Part shown: piece by piece, positions 1-6,611 of the stretch
Position numbering within the stretch: the stretch's first letter is position 1
How the letters are laid out: each line of letters begins with the position of its first letter
Assembly (NCBI GenBank): GCA_964624465.1
Contig: CAZUZD010000192.1
Location: forward strand, 1 to 11,916
Source of the DNA: CAZUZD01 sp964624465
Lineage (GTDB): Bacteria; Planctomycetota; Planctomycetia; Isosphaerales; Isosphaeraceae
Reading direction: 5' to 3'
Length of the DNA stretch: 11,916 bases
Notes under the pieces: generated by a model
The model's database searches: none
The model's input: the letters and a program-made list of their open reading frames with translations, nothing else
What the model was told of the DNA's origin: nothing
Translations under genes and position numbers: made by a program

Positions 1-2
1 TC

Positions 3-320
3 AAGGTCAACCGGTTTTTCGTGGAGCAGATGGGGTACATCGCCCGCAAGCTCGACGCGATCCAGGAGGGCGAACGCACCGCGCTCGACAACTCCATGAT
101 CATGTTCTGCTCCAGCATGATGAGCGGCAACCACAACAACGACCAGCTCCCGGTGGCGATCGTCGGCGGCGGCGGCGGCAAGCTCAAGACCGGCCAGGTG
201 CTCAACTACCGCGACCAGCCCGAGCGCCAGATGTGCCGGCTCTACCTCTCGATGCTGGAGAAGATGGGCGGCCCCCAGAAGTCGTTCGGCGACGCCACCT
301 TGCCACTGACCGAGATCTGA
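3..320 (+). CDS. DUF1552 family protein, C-terminal fragment (5' end outside window)
   Basis: The reading frame is open from the left edge, so the N-terminus lies outside the window. About 105 C-terminal residues are visible. The pattern SGNHNNDQLPVAIVGGGGG, then LKTGQVLNY, then LSMLEKMGG and a closing FGDATLPL matches the C-terminal end of DUF1552 proteins as I remember that family (HN-x-LP, a glycine run, GxxLxY, then LL-x-MG and FGD). DUF1552 proteins are Tat-exported proteins of unknown function, frequent in Planctomycetes, and related in layout to DUF1501. An internal GTG at position 21 could be mistaken for a start, but homology continues upstream of it. The next gene begins 62 bp downstream on the same strand, so the two may share a transcript. 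Family assignment is fairly secure; the biochemical role is unknown. Confidence 0.8.
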   Translation, partial: KVNRFFVEQMGYIARKLDAIQEGERTALDNSMIMFCSSMMSGNHNNDQLPVAIVGGGGGKLKTGQVLNYRDQPERQMCRLYLSMLEKMGGPQKSFGDATLPLTEI

Positions 321-382
321 GCCGGACCGTCAGCCCCGTCGTCCCCGACGACGCCACCCCCGGACCGAATCGAGGTCGCACG

Positions 383-3300
383 ATGTCACGCCCGGTCGCC
401 TGGCTGCTGATCACGCTCGCCGCTGCGGCCCCGGCCGTCGCGCAGGAGCCCGGGGGGGTGGCGCACTTCGAGAACGCCGTGCGGCCGGTGCTGGTGGAGC
501 GGTGCCTGAAGTGCCACGGCACGCAGAAGTCGGAATCGGGCCTGCGGGTCGATCAGCGCGAACGCCTGTTGCAGGGCGGCGACTCGGGCCCCGCGCTGGT
601 GCCGGGCGACCCGGCCGGTAGCCTGCTGCTGAAGGCCGTCCGCCACGAGGACGACCTGGCCATGCCGCCCACCGGCCGGCTGAAGCCCGAGCAGGTCGCG
701 GCCCTGGAGCGCTGGGTGGCCGACGGCGCCCCGTGGCCGGAGGGCATGACCCTGGGGGGCACCGCGCCCGGGACCGGCGTGCGGAGCGGGCCGATCACCG
801 AGATCGAGCGGGCCTTCTGGTCGTTCCAGCCCCTGGCGCGGCCGGCCGTGCCCACCGTCGCCACCGCGCGGGAGGCGAGGACTCCGATCGACGCCTTCGT
901 CCTGGATCGCCTCGACCGCGAGGGTCTGAGCACCCGCGCCCCTGCCGACCGCCGCACCCTGATCCGCCGCCTTACCTTCGACCTGACCGGTCTGCCCCCC
1001 ACACCGGCCGAGATCGACGCCTTCCTGGCCGACCGGTCGCCCGCTGCTTATGACCGGCTGGTCGAGCGCCTGCTCGCCTCGCCCGCCTACGGCGAGCGCT
1101 GGGGGCGGCACTGGCTGGATGTCGTCCGCTACGCCGACACCGCCGGCGAGACGGCCGACTATCCGACGCCGCTGGCGTACAAGTATCGCAACTGGGTAAT
1201 TCAAGCCTTCAACGCCGACCTGCCGTACGACACCTTCCTCCGACACCAGCTCGCCGGCGACCTGATCGCCGCCAACGGGGATCGGCCCGGCTCCGGCCTC
1301 GATCCTGAGCAGGTCCGCGACGCCCTCACCGCCACCGGCTTCCTGGCGATCTCCCGCCGGTTCGGGTTCGACGTCGAGAACTACCACCACCTCACCATCC
1401 AGGACACGATCGACACCGTGGGTCAGTCGGTGCTCGGCCTCTCGCTGGGCTGCGCCCGCTGCCACGACCACAAGTTCGACCCGGTCACCCAGGCCGAGTA
1501 CTACGGCTGGTACGGGATTTTCGCAGGCACCCGCTACGCCTTCCCGGGGTCGGAGGAGAAGAAGCGGCCCCGCGATCTCGTGCCCGACCTGGCCCCCGCC
1601 GAGGTTCGTCGACTCCAGGCCGAACACCAGGCCGGACTCGCGGCCCTCGACGCCCAGCTCAAGGACCTGGAGGCGGAGCTCCAGCGCCACCAGAAGCCGC
1701 TGGAGGCGGTGCTCGGCACGTCGGGTTTCACCGGCTTCGAGAACGAGTCGCTCGCCCAGGTCCTGGCCCCGCCCTTCAACGCGGTAGCCGGGGCCCGGAT
1801 CGCCGCCTCGGCCCAGAGCCCGTTCGCCAACGTGTTCCCGATCGGCACCCGGGGCGTGGCCTTCCCGCGCGACGGCCAGAACAATGCCATCGAGCGCCGG
1901 CTGGAGTCGCACACCGCGCCCGGCACTCCACTGCTGCACTACAACATCGACTTCCGCAACCTTGCCCCCGTCGATGGCGTGGGCGGCGCCACCCGGTTCT
2001 ACCTGGGCCACGGACCCGGCCAGTCGGCCGCGTTCGAGCTCGCCGCCGGCGCGACCGGGTTCCTGGTCAAGGACGATGCGGAGTATGTCCCGGTCGCACC
2101 GCTCACGCCGGGCACCTGGTACAACGTGCAGGTCACGCTCGACCTGGCCGCCCGGCGATTCCGGGGCGTGCTGACGGGGCCGGACGGTGCGCACGAGTTC
2201 GGCGATCGCGCGGTCTCCCGGGGCTGGGACGGCATCGTCGACTACACCTTCGTCGACCGCTATGGACCCGGCATGGGCGAGACGCCGGCGCACGAGGTCG
2301 ACAACCTCGCCGTCGGCACCGGGCCCTTTCGCCCCGCCAGCGCAACCGTCGACGACGCCGACTCTCGCTCGGCCGCGGTCCGGGCCCTGGCCGAGACGAC
2401 CGCGACCCTGGGCCGGCTCCGCCAGGATCGGACCGACCTCCAGGGCCGTCGCGACCGGCTGGCGAAGCAGGGGCCGATCCCCGCTGGGCACCTGCTTTAT
2501 GCGGTGGTCGAGGCGGAGCTGGCGGCCGATGTGCCGGTCCAGCTCCGCGGCGAGCCGACGAAGCCAGGACCCGTGGCGCCCCGCCGGAACCTGGCAATCC
2601 TCGGTGGCGAGCCGAGACCCGAGGGGCCCGGCAGCGGCCGCCGCGAGCTGGCGGAGTGGCTCACCCGGTCCTCGAACCCGCTCACGGCCAGGGTCCTGGT
2701 CAATCGCCTCTGGCAGCATCACTTCGGCCGCGGCCTCGTCGCCACCTCGAACGATTTCGGTGTCCGCGGCGATCGCCCCTCCCATCCCGAGCTGCTCGAC
2801 TGGCTGGCGGCCGAGTTCCTGGCGTCGGGGCAGTCGATCAAGGCGATGCACCGGCTGATCGTGCGGTCAGCCGTCTACCAGCAGTCCAGCGAGTTCGACT
2901 CGGCCGCCGCCGAACGCGACCCGGATGCGACACTCCTCTGGCGCGTGAACCGCCGCCGCCTGAGCGCGGAGGAGATCCGCGACGCGATGCTGTTCGTCGC
3001 CGGTGACCTGGACCGGTCGGTCGGCAGAGCGCACCCGTTCCCGCCCGAGGAGACCTGGGGCTTCAGCCAGCACGCCCCGTTCTACGCCGTGTACCCGACC
3101 GATCGCCGCAGCGTGTACCTGATGCAGCAGCGGCTCAAGCGGCACCCGTACCTGGCCCTCTTTGACGGCGCCGATCCCAACGCGAGCACCGCCAGGCGCA
3201 CGGCCACCAGCGTGCCGACGCAGACGCTGTTCCTCATGAACAACGAGTTCGTCCACCGCTGCGCCGATGACCTCGCCCGCAGGCTCCTCGCCGATGGCCC

Positions 3301-3490
3301 GCCGACCGACACTCGCATCGACGGGCTCCTCCAGACGACCCTGGGGCGGCCCGCGCTGGTCGATGAGGTGAGCGAGCTCCGGAGCTTCGTCGGAGCCGAT
3401 GCTCCCGGCACGCCGGCCGACCAGCAGGCCGCGTGGGCGGCCGTGATTCGCACGCTCCTGACCCGCAACGAGTTCCTGTTCGTCGACTGA
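383..3490 (+). CDS. Secreted PSCyt1-DUF1549-(lectin-like)-DUF1553 protein
   Basis: This 1035-residue protein starts at ATG 383, seven bases after GAGG (372-375). An upstream in-frame start at 233 would overlap the previous gene and bury the signal peptide, so I reject it. Residues 1-20 form a signal peptide with an AVA|Q cleavage site. Residues about 28-116 are a PSCyt1 haem-c domain: CLKCH at 41-45 and a candidate axial Met in AMPP at 94. Residues about 167-370 are DUF1549 (PSCyt2), with a second CxxCH at 357-361 (CARCHDHKFDP). Residues about 407-446 and 654-698 are charged helices that look like coiled coil. Between them, about 448-646, lies a beta-rich domain resembling concanavalin A/LamG folds (TPGTWYNVQVTLD, EVDNLAVG). 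Residues about 756 to the end are DUF1553 (PSD1), with NRLWQHHFGRGLV and SVPTQTLFLMNN. The family's function is not established; it is thought to act outside the cytoplasm. The DUF1501 gene follows by 43 bp and is its usual partner. Confidence 0.93.
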   Translation: MSRPVAWLLITLAAAAPAVAQEPGGVAHFENAVRPVLVERCLKCHGTQKSESGLRVDQRERLLQGGDSGPALVPGDPAGSLLLKAVRHEDDLAMPPTGRLKPEQVAALERWVADGAPWPEGMTLGGTAPGTGVRSGPITEIERAFWSFQPLARPAVPTVATAREARTPIDAFVLDRLDREGLSTRAPADRRTLIRRLTFDLTGLPPTPAEIDAFLADRSPAAYDRLVERLLASPAYGERWGRHWLDVVRYADTAGETADYPTPLAYKYRNWVIQAFNADLPYDTFLRHQLAGDLIAANGDRPGSGLDPEQVRDALTATGFLAISRRFGFDVENYHHLTIQDTIDTVGQSVLGLSLGCARCHDHKFDPVTQAEYYGWYGIFAGTRYAFPGSEEKKRPRDLVPDLAPAEVRRLQAEHQAGLAALDAQLKDLEAELQRHQKPLEAVLGTSGFTGFENESLAQVLAPPFNAVAGARIAASAQSPFANVFPIGTRGVAFPRDGQNNAIERRLESHTAPGTPLLHYNIDFRNLAPVDGVGGATRFYLGHGPGQSAAFELAAGATGFLVKDDAEYVPVAPLTPGTWYNVQVTLDLAARRFRGVLTGPDGAHEFGDRAVSRGWDGIVDYTFVDRYGPGMGETPAHEVDNLAVGTGPFRPASATVDDADSRSAAVRALAETTATLGRLRQDRTDLQGRRDRLAKQGPIPAGHLLYAVVEAELAADVPVQLRGEPTKPGPVAPRRNLAILGGEPRPEGPGSGRRELAEWLTRSSNPLTARVLVNRLWQHHFGRGLVATSNDFGVRGDRPSHPELLDWLAAEFLASGQSIKAMHRLIVRSAVYQQSSEFDSAAAERDPDATLLWRVNRRRLSAEEIRDAMLFVAGDLDRSVGRAHPFPPEETWGFSQHAPFYAVYPTDRRSVYLMQQRLKRHPYLALFDGADPNASTARRTATSVPTQTLFLMNNEFVHRCADDLARRLLADGPPTDTRIDGLLQTTLGRPALVDEVSELRSFVGADAPGTPADQQAAWAAVIRTLLTRNEFLFVD

Positions 3491-3533
3491 ACCCGATCAC
3501 GCTCCAGGCCCTCCGGGGCGAGAGGTGGACCCG

Positions 3534-4931
3534 ATGCTCCGGCCGTCCCGACGTGACCTGCTGCGAACCGCCTTCGGTGGCCTCGGCGCCCTGGCGCTGG
3601 CCGACCTGCTGGCCGGGTCGGCGGCCGCCGAGACGCCCGGCACCGGCGACCCTCTGGCGCCGAAGCCGACGCATTTCCCACCCCGGGCGAAGCGGGTGAT
3701 CTTCCTGTTCATGACCGGCGGCGTCTCCCATGTCGACACCTTCGACCCGAAGCCGAAGCTCTTCGCCGACGGCGGCAAGACGATCGAGGTCGACAACTTT
3801 CAGGGCAAGCTCGGCAAGTTCGCCATGTTCCTGAAGCGGCCCGACTGGACGTTCCGGCCGGGGGGACAGAGCGGGATCGAGGTCAGCGACCTGTTCCCGC
3901 ACGTCCGGTCGGCGGTGGATGACCTGTGCGTGATCCGCTCGATGGTCACCAACCACACGAACCACTACGAGAGCACGCTCGGGATGCACTGCGGATCGTG
4001 GACGTTCGCCCGCCCGAGCCTGGGCGCCTGGGCCAGTTACGGCCTGGGCACCGAGAACCGCAACCTGCCCTCGTTCGTGGTGCTGGCGCCCCAGGCGCCT
4101 TATGCCGGCGCGCAGGCATGGGGCAGCGACTTTCTGCCGGGCGTGCACCAGGGCACGCAGATCGTCCCCGGTCCCGAGCCGATCGCCGACGTGAAGCCGC
4201 GCATCTCCGCCGACCGCCAGCCCCGCGAGCTGGATCTGCTCGCCCGCGCCAACCGCCGTCACGCCGCCGCACGCGCGGGCGATGCCGATCTGGAGGCGCG
4301 CATCCGGTCGTTCGAGACCGCTTTCGGCATGCAGATGGAGGCCCCCTCGGCGCTCGACATCACGGGCGAATCCGCGGAGACCCTGAGCCTGTATGGACTC
4401 CAACCCGGCCAGAACACCGGCTTCGGCTGGCAGTGCCTGGTGGCTCGGCGGCTGGCGGAGCGCGGGGTCCGGTTCATCGAGCTGATCGATGTCGGCTCCT
4501 CAAACAACTGGGACGCCCACGGCGACATGGCCACCCACGCCCCGCTCGCCCAGAACGTCGATCGGCCCATCGCCGGCCTCCTGGCCGACCTCAAGCGCCG
4601 CGGATTGCTCGACGACACCCTGGTCGTCTGGACCACCGAGTTCGGCCGCACCCCCTACAACGCCGCCAAGGACGCCAGGGGGCGCGAGCATCACCATCAG
4701 GTCTTCTCCACCTGGCTGGCCGGGGCCGGCATCCGCTCGGGGCATGTGCATGGGGCCTCGGACGATCATGGCGTGGCCGTCGCCGAGAATCCGGTCCACG
4801 TGCACGACCTGCATGCCACCCTGCTGCACCTCCTGGGTCTGGACCACGAGCGCCTGACCTACCGCCACAACGGTCGCGACTATCGCCTGACCGACGTCGC
4901 CGGCCGCGTGGTCACCGAGATCCTCGCCTGA
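3534..4931 (+). CDS. DUF1501 family Tat-exported protein
   Basis: The protein has 465 residues. I prefer ATG 3534 because AGAGG (3521-3525) sits eight bases upstream; a GTG at 3525 is in frame but overlaps that ribosome site. The N-terminus is a Tat signal: RR at residues 6-7 (SRRDLL) and a hydrophobic stretch to about residue 30 ending in SAAAE. GGVSHVDTFDPKP (H66, D68, D71) is the metal-site-like motif of DUF1501, a family related to the alkaline phosphatase/sulfatase fold. Further family marks are SYGLGTENRNLPSFV, WTTEFGRTP, and a C-terminal HDLHATLLHLLGLDH with TYRHNGRDYRLTD. The gene sits 43 bp after the DUF1549/DUF1553 gene, the standard planctomycete pairing, which suggests the two exported proteins work together. 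The substrate is unknown. A paralogue lies at the right end of the window on the opposite strand. Confidence 0.95.
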   Translation: MLRPSRRDLLRTAFGGLGALALADLLAGSAAAETPGTGDPLAPKPTHFPPRAKRVIFLFMTGGVSHVDTFDPKPKLFADGGKTIEVDNFQGKLGKFAMFLKRPDWTFRPGGQSGIEVSDLFPHVRSAVDDLCVIRSMVTNHTNHYESTLGMHCGSWTFARPSLGAWASYGLGTENRNLPSFVVLAPQAPYAGAQAWGSDFLPGVHQGTQIVPGPEPIADVKPRISADRQPRELDLLARANRRHAAARAGDADLEARIRSFETAFGMQMEAPSALDITGESAETLSLYGLQPGQNTGFGWQCLVARRLAERGVRFIELIDVGSSNNWDAHGDMATHAPLAQNVDRPIAGLLADLKRRGLLDDTLVVWTTEFGRTPYNAAKDARGREHHHQVFSTWLAGAGIRSGHVHGASDDHGVAVAENPVHVHDLHATLLHLLGLDHERLTYRHNGRDYRLTDVAGRVVTEILA

Positions 4932-5018
4932 CCCGCTGCCAGGCTCCTCCGGTCCACGCACCCCGGCTCGCCACCCTGCCTCAGCCGCGACCGGCGGCCG
5001 AGCCCCGCCGCGCGCCGA

Positions 5019-5029
5019 CAGACCACTTT
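5019..5029 (+). repeat. 11-bp direct repeat, copy 1 (upstream of promoter)
   Basis: CAGACCACTTT occurs here and again, identically, at 5085-5095, 66 bp apart start to start. This copy ends 14 bases before the -35 hexamer. A repeat this long within about 200 bp is unlikely by chance (rough expectation below 1%). It could be an operator half site, but no regulator gene is seen nearby. Confidence 0.55.
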
Positions 5030-5043
5030 CGAACGCTTTTCAT

Positions 5044-5073
5044 TTGACCGAAACCGGAACATTTCGCTAAAAT
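5044..5073 (+). promoter_or_regulatory. Candidate sigma70-like promoter of the peptide/nucleotidyltransferase genes
   Basis: TTGACC (5044-5049) and TAAAAT (5068-5073) are separated by 18 bp, a good match to -35 and -10 elements. They lie in a patch (about 5025-5095) clearly richer in A+T than the surroundings. Transcription would begin near 5080, leaving a leader of about 45 bases before the first peptide gene. It is the best promoter I can see in the window. Planctomycete promoters are less well defined than those of Escherichia coli, which limits confidence. Confidence 0.55.
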
Positions 5074-5084
5074 CCCATCGGAAC

Positions 5085-5095
5085 CAGACCACTTT
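5085..5095 (+). repeat. 11-bp direct repeat, copy 2 (in the leader)
   Basis: Second perfect copy of CAGACCACTTT. It lies just downstream of the -10 element, where a bound protein would block RNA polymerase. Together with copy 1 it brackets the promoter. Confidence 0.55.
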
Positions 5096-5123
5096 GCCCT
5101 GCCCATTGACGCAAGGGGTAATC

Positions 5124-5279
5124 ATGCGCGAACTCGAGCCGAAGCTGAACGAGACGAATTCGAACACTCCGGACGTCTCGCGTCGTGAGTTCATCGACCG
5201 GCTCCGCCAGACGGCGGTGGTGGCGGTCCCGGTGGTGGCGGTGGTCGCGCTCCAGACGCCCAAGGCGATGGCGTACTGA
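5124..5279 (+). CDS. Small Tat-signal-like peptide 1, candidate RiPP precursor (51 aa)
   Basis: I choose ATG 5124, with AAGGGG (5113-5118) five bases upstream; an in-frame TTG at 5094 has no such site. The peptide has a polar N-terminal region (1-18), then SRREF (19-23, RR at 20-21), a helix-like RLRQT, a hydrophobic run at 31-43 (AVVAVPVVAVVAL), and the tail QTPKAMAY. This is a textbook Tat signal layout, and AMA fits a signal peptidase I site, yet only Tyr51 would remain after cleavage. From residue 19 onward it matches the next small gene at 28 of 33 positions. It is the first gene after a strong candidate promoter and lies upstream of a nucleotidyltransferase gene. No protein of this exact family is known to me. 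It may be a modified peptide precursor, a membrane-held peptide or a carrier; the coding assignment itself is well supported by the paralogue. Confidence 0.82.
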   Translation: MRELEPKLNETNSNTPDVSRREFIDRLRQTAVVAVPVVAVVALQTPKAMAY

Positions 5280-5308
5280 GCCGCACGCGGGTGAACCAGT
5301 GGCTTGAT

Positions 5309-5337
5309 CTCCACTCGATCCACCCGGTCGAGTGGAG
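5309..5337 (+). terminator. Hairpin between the two peptide genes; possible attenuator or processing site
   Basis: CTCCACTCGA (5309-5318) pairs perfectly with TCGAGTGGAG (5328-5337). A further T-G wobble and a C-G pair reduce the loop to five bases. It starts 30 bases after the stop of peptide 1 and ends 29 bases before the start of peptide 2. The following bases, TGTTTCC, are only weakly T-rich, so full rho-independent termination is doubtful. Partial termination or mRNA stabilisation, giving more of peptide 1 than of the downstream enzyme, is plausible. A protein-binding palindrome is the alternative. Confidence 0.5.
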
Positions 5338-5366
5338 TGTTTCCTGCTCATACTGGAGCCTGGAAC

Positions 5367-5519
5367 ATGGACCGACCTGAGACGGCAATCCCACCCGACT
5401 CCACCCCGGACACCTCGCGGCGGGAGTTCCTCGAGCGGCTCCGCCGGACTGCGGTGGTGGCGGCTCCGGTCGTGGCGGTGGTCGCGCTCCAGACCCCCCG
5501 CGCCATGGCGGGGTACTGA
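5367..5519 (+). CDS. Small Tat-signal-like peptide 2, candidate RiPP precursor (50 aa)
   Basis: ATG 5367 follows GGAG (5355-5358) by eight bases. The peptide has a short polar start (PETAIPPDSTPDT), SRREFLERLRR (RR at 18-19), a hydrophobic run at 29-41 and the tail QTPRAMAGY. It is a paralogue of the gene just upstream; the only length change in the shared part is a Gly inserted before the final Tyr. As in peptide 1, an AMA signal peptidase-like site would release only Gly-Tyr. Ser12, Thr13, Thr16, Ser17 and Tyr50 are hydroxyl residues that a kinase or nucleotidyltransferase could use. The nucleotidyltransferase gene starts 21 bases after its stop, so co-transcription is likely. Function unknown. 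Confidence 0.82.
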   Translation: MDRPETAIPPDSTPDTSRREFLERLRRTAVVAAPVVAVVALQTPRAMAGY

Positions 5520-5540
5520 ACCGGGCCGGATTGGACCTGG

Positions 5541-6611
5541 ATGCCGGCCCGACGTTGTCCCAGCCCCCCGTTTGACCCGACCCAGGTCCGGCTCGCCGCC
5601 AGCCTGCTGCAGGTTCAGGCCCCCCTGCTGGCCTGGCCGGGCAGCGGACCCGACCCCGAGGTGCTCCTCCACCTCGCGCGCTACTGGCACGTCGCGCCCG
5701 TGCTCTGGCTCCGCCTGAGGGATTGTGCGGGACTACCCGCACCGCTGCGCGATGGCCTGCGCGTCGAGTACTGGGAGAACGTGCGGCGGAACGCCCAGCT
5801 CCGACGTGCGGCCAACGACCTCTTCCGGGTCCTGGCTCGCGTCGGCATCGAACCGGTGATGTTGAAGGGCGGCTGCCAGCTCTTCGACCCGCCCTCGGGC
5901 AATGCTGGCACCCGGGTGATGGTCGATCTCGACCTGCTGGCGCCGCCGGGACGGGACGAGTGCAGCTTCGACGCCCTGGTCCAGGAGGGGTTCCTTCCCG
6001 CCCCGGACTGGGAGACCGAGCTCTACAATCACTGGCCCAAGCTCGAGCGAACCGTCGACGGGTTGCCGCTGGTCGTCGAGGTGCACAAGAGTCCCTGGCT
6101 GGGCAGTGGGCGGGGCGAGGCCGAGGCCGTCTGGGCCCGCTCGCGGCCGATCGCCGACGCCGCGGCGCCCGCCAGGCTGCCGTGCGAGGCGCATCGGCTG
6201 ATCCACAACGCTGCCCACGCCTTCACCGACGCCCCCTTCAACCGGGTGGCGATTTACGACCCGGACGAGTTCGACCTGGTGGTGGGTTGCACCGACCTGC
6301 GGCAGCTTCACGACTTCGCCGAGCTGGCCAGTCTCCGGAGCGCTGTCCTGGACTGGCCCGCCATCGTCGCCGAGGCCGACAGGTTTGGCCGTGGTGCCGA
6401 CCTGCGGCAATGGGCGTACCTGGCGCGAACCTTGCTGGCCGCCCCGGTGCCAGACCTGGCGGTCGCCTGGGATGTCGCGCGCCCGGAGACCCGCGGCCTG
6501 AGTGGCAGGGGCCGTTCGCTGGGCAAGCGCGTGCTCCGGTCGACCGGCCTGCTGGGCCCGATCCGGCGCTGGAAGGCTCGCGTGGTCGACTCGCCCTCGG
6601 TCTTCCGCTAG
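5541..6611 (+). CDS. Nucleotidyltransferase family protein (NTP_transf_5-like)
   Basis: The protein has 356 residues from ATG 5541; the ribosome site is weak (GGA at 5533-5535). The family signature is visible: MLKGG at 107-111, R125 followed by VMVDLDLL with the two metal-binding Asp residues D129 and D131, then VEVHKSPW with H182 (most relatives, from memory, have a similar short strand ending in H). The C-terminal half is helical, with an HNAAHAF stretch typical of the group. These proteins belong to the polymerase-beta-like nucleotidyltransferase fold. In some lasso peptide clusters a relative acts with an HprK-like kinase in C-terminal modification. Here it lies directly behind two small peptide genes and faces an HprK-like kinase gene, so peptide or carrier modification is the likely role (inference). 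Its TAG stop overlaps the kinase stop in the palindrome CTAG. Confidence 0.85.
   Translation: MPARRCPSPPFDPTQVRLAASLLQVQAPLLAWPGSGPDPEVLLHLARYWHVAPVLWLRLRDCAGLPAPLRDGLRVEYWENVRRNAQLRRAANDLFRVLARVGIEPVMLKGGCQLFDPPSGNAGTRVMVDLDLLAPPGRDECSFDALVQEGFLPAPDWETELYNHWPKLERTVDGLPLVVEVHKSPWLGSGRGEAEAVWARSRPIADAAAPARLPCEAHRLIHNAAHAFTDAPFNRVAIYDPDEFDLVVGCTDLRQLHDFAELASLRSAVLDWPAIVAEADRFGRGADLRQWAYLARTLLAAPVPDLAVAWDVARPETRGLSGRGRSLGKRVLRSTGLLGPIRRWKARVVDSPSVFR

Larger units (their letters stand above)
5178..5519 (+). repeat. Tandem duplication of the peptide core-coding segment
   Basis: The segments 5178-5279 and 5415-5519 encode the same SRREF-to-Tyr region, offset by 237 bp. Across 33 aligned codons there are five conservative amino acid changes, about six silent changes and one inserted Gly codon (GGG) before the last Tyr. 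The N-terminal coding parts and the intergenic DNA do not align apart from TPDxS. The pattern fits an old duplication with the protein sequence under constraint. Confidence 0.75.

Noticed and set aside
386..2851. An 821-codon open frame antisense to the DUF1549/DUF1553 gene
   Set aside because: It is a by-product of high third-position GC. Its translation has no recognisable domain and is dominated by G, R, A and V, while the opposite frame has clear domains.
4992..5010. A 6-bp stem (CGGCGG/CCGCCG) after the first DUF1501 gene, considered as its terminator
   Set aside because: The stem is short, has no T-tract, and such GC palindromes are expected by chance at this base composition.
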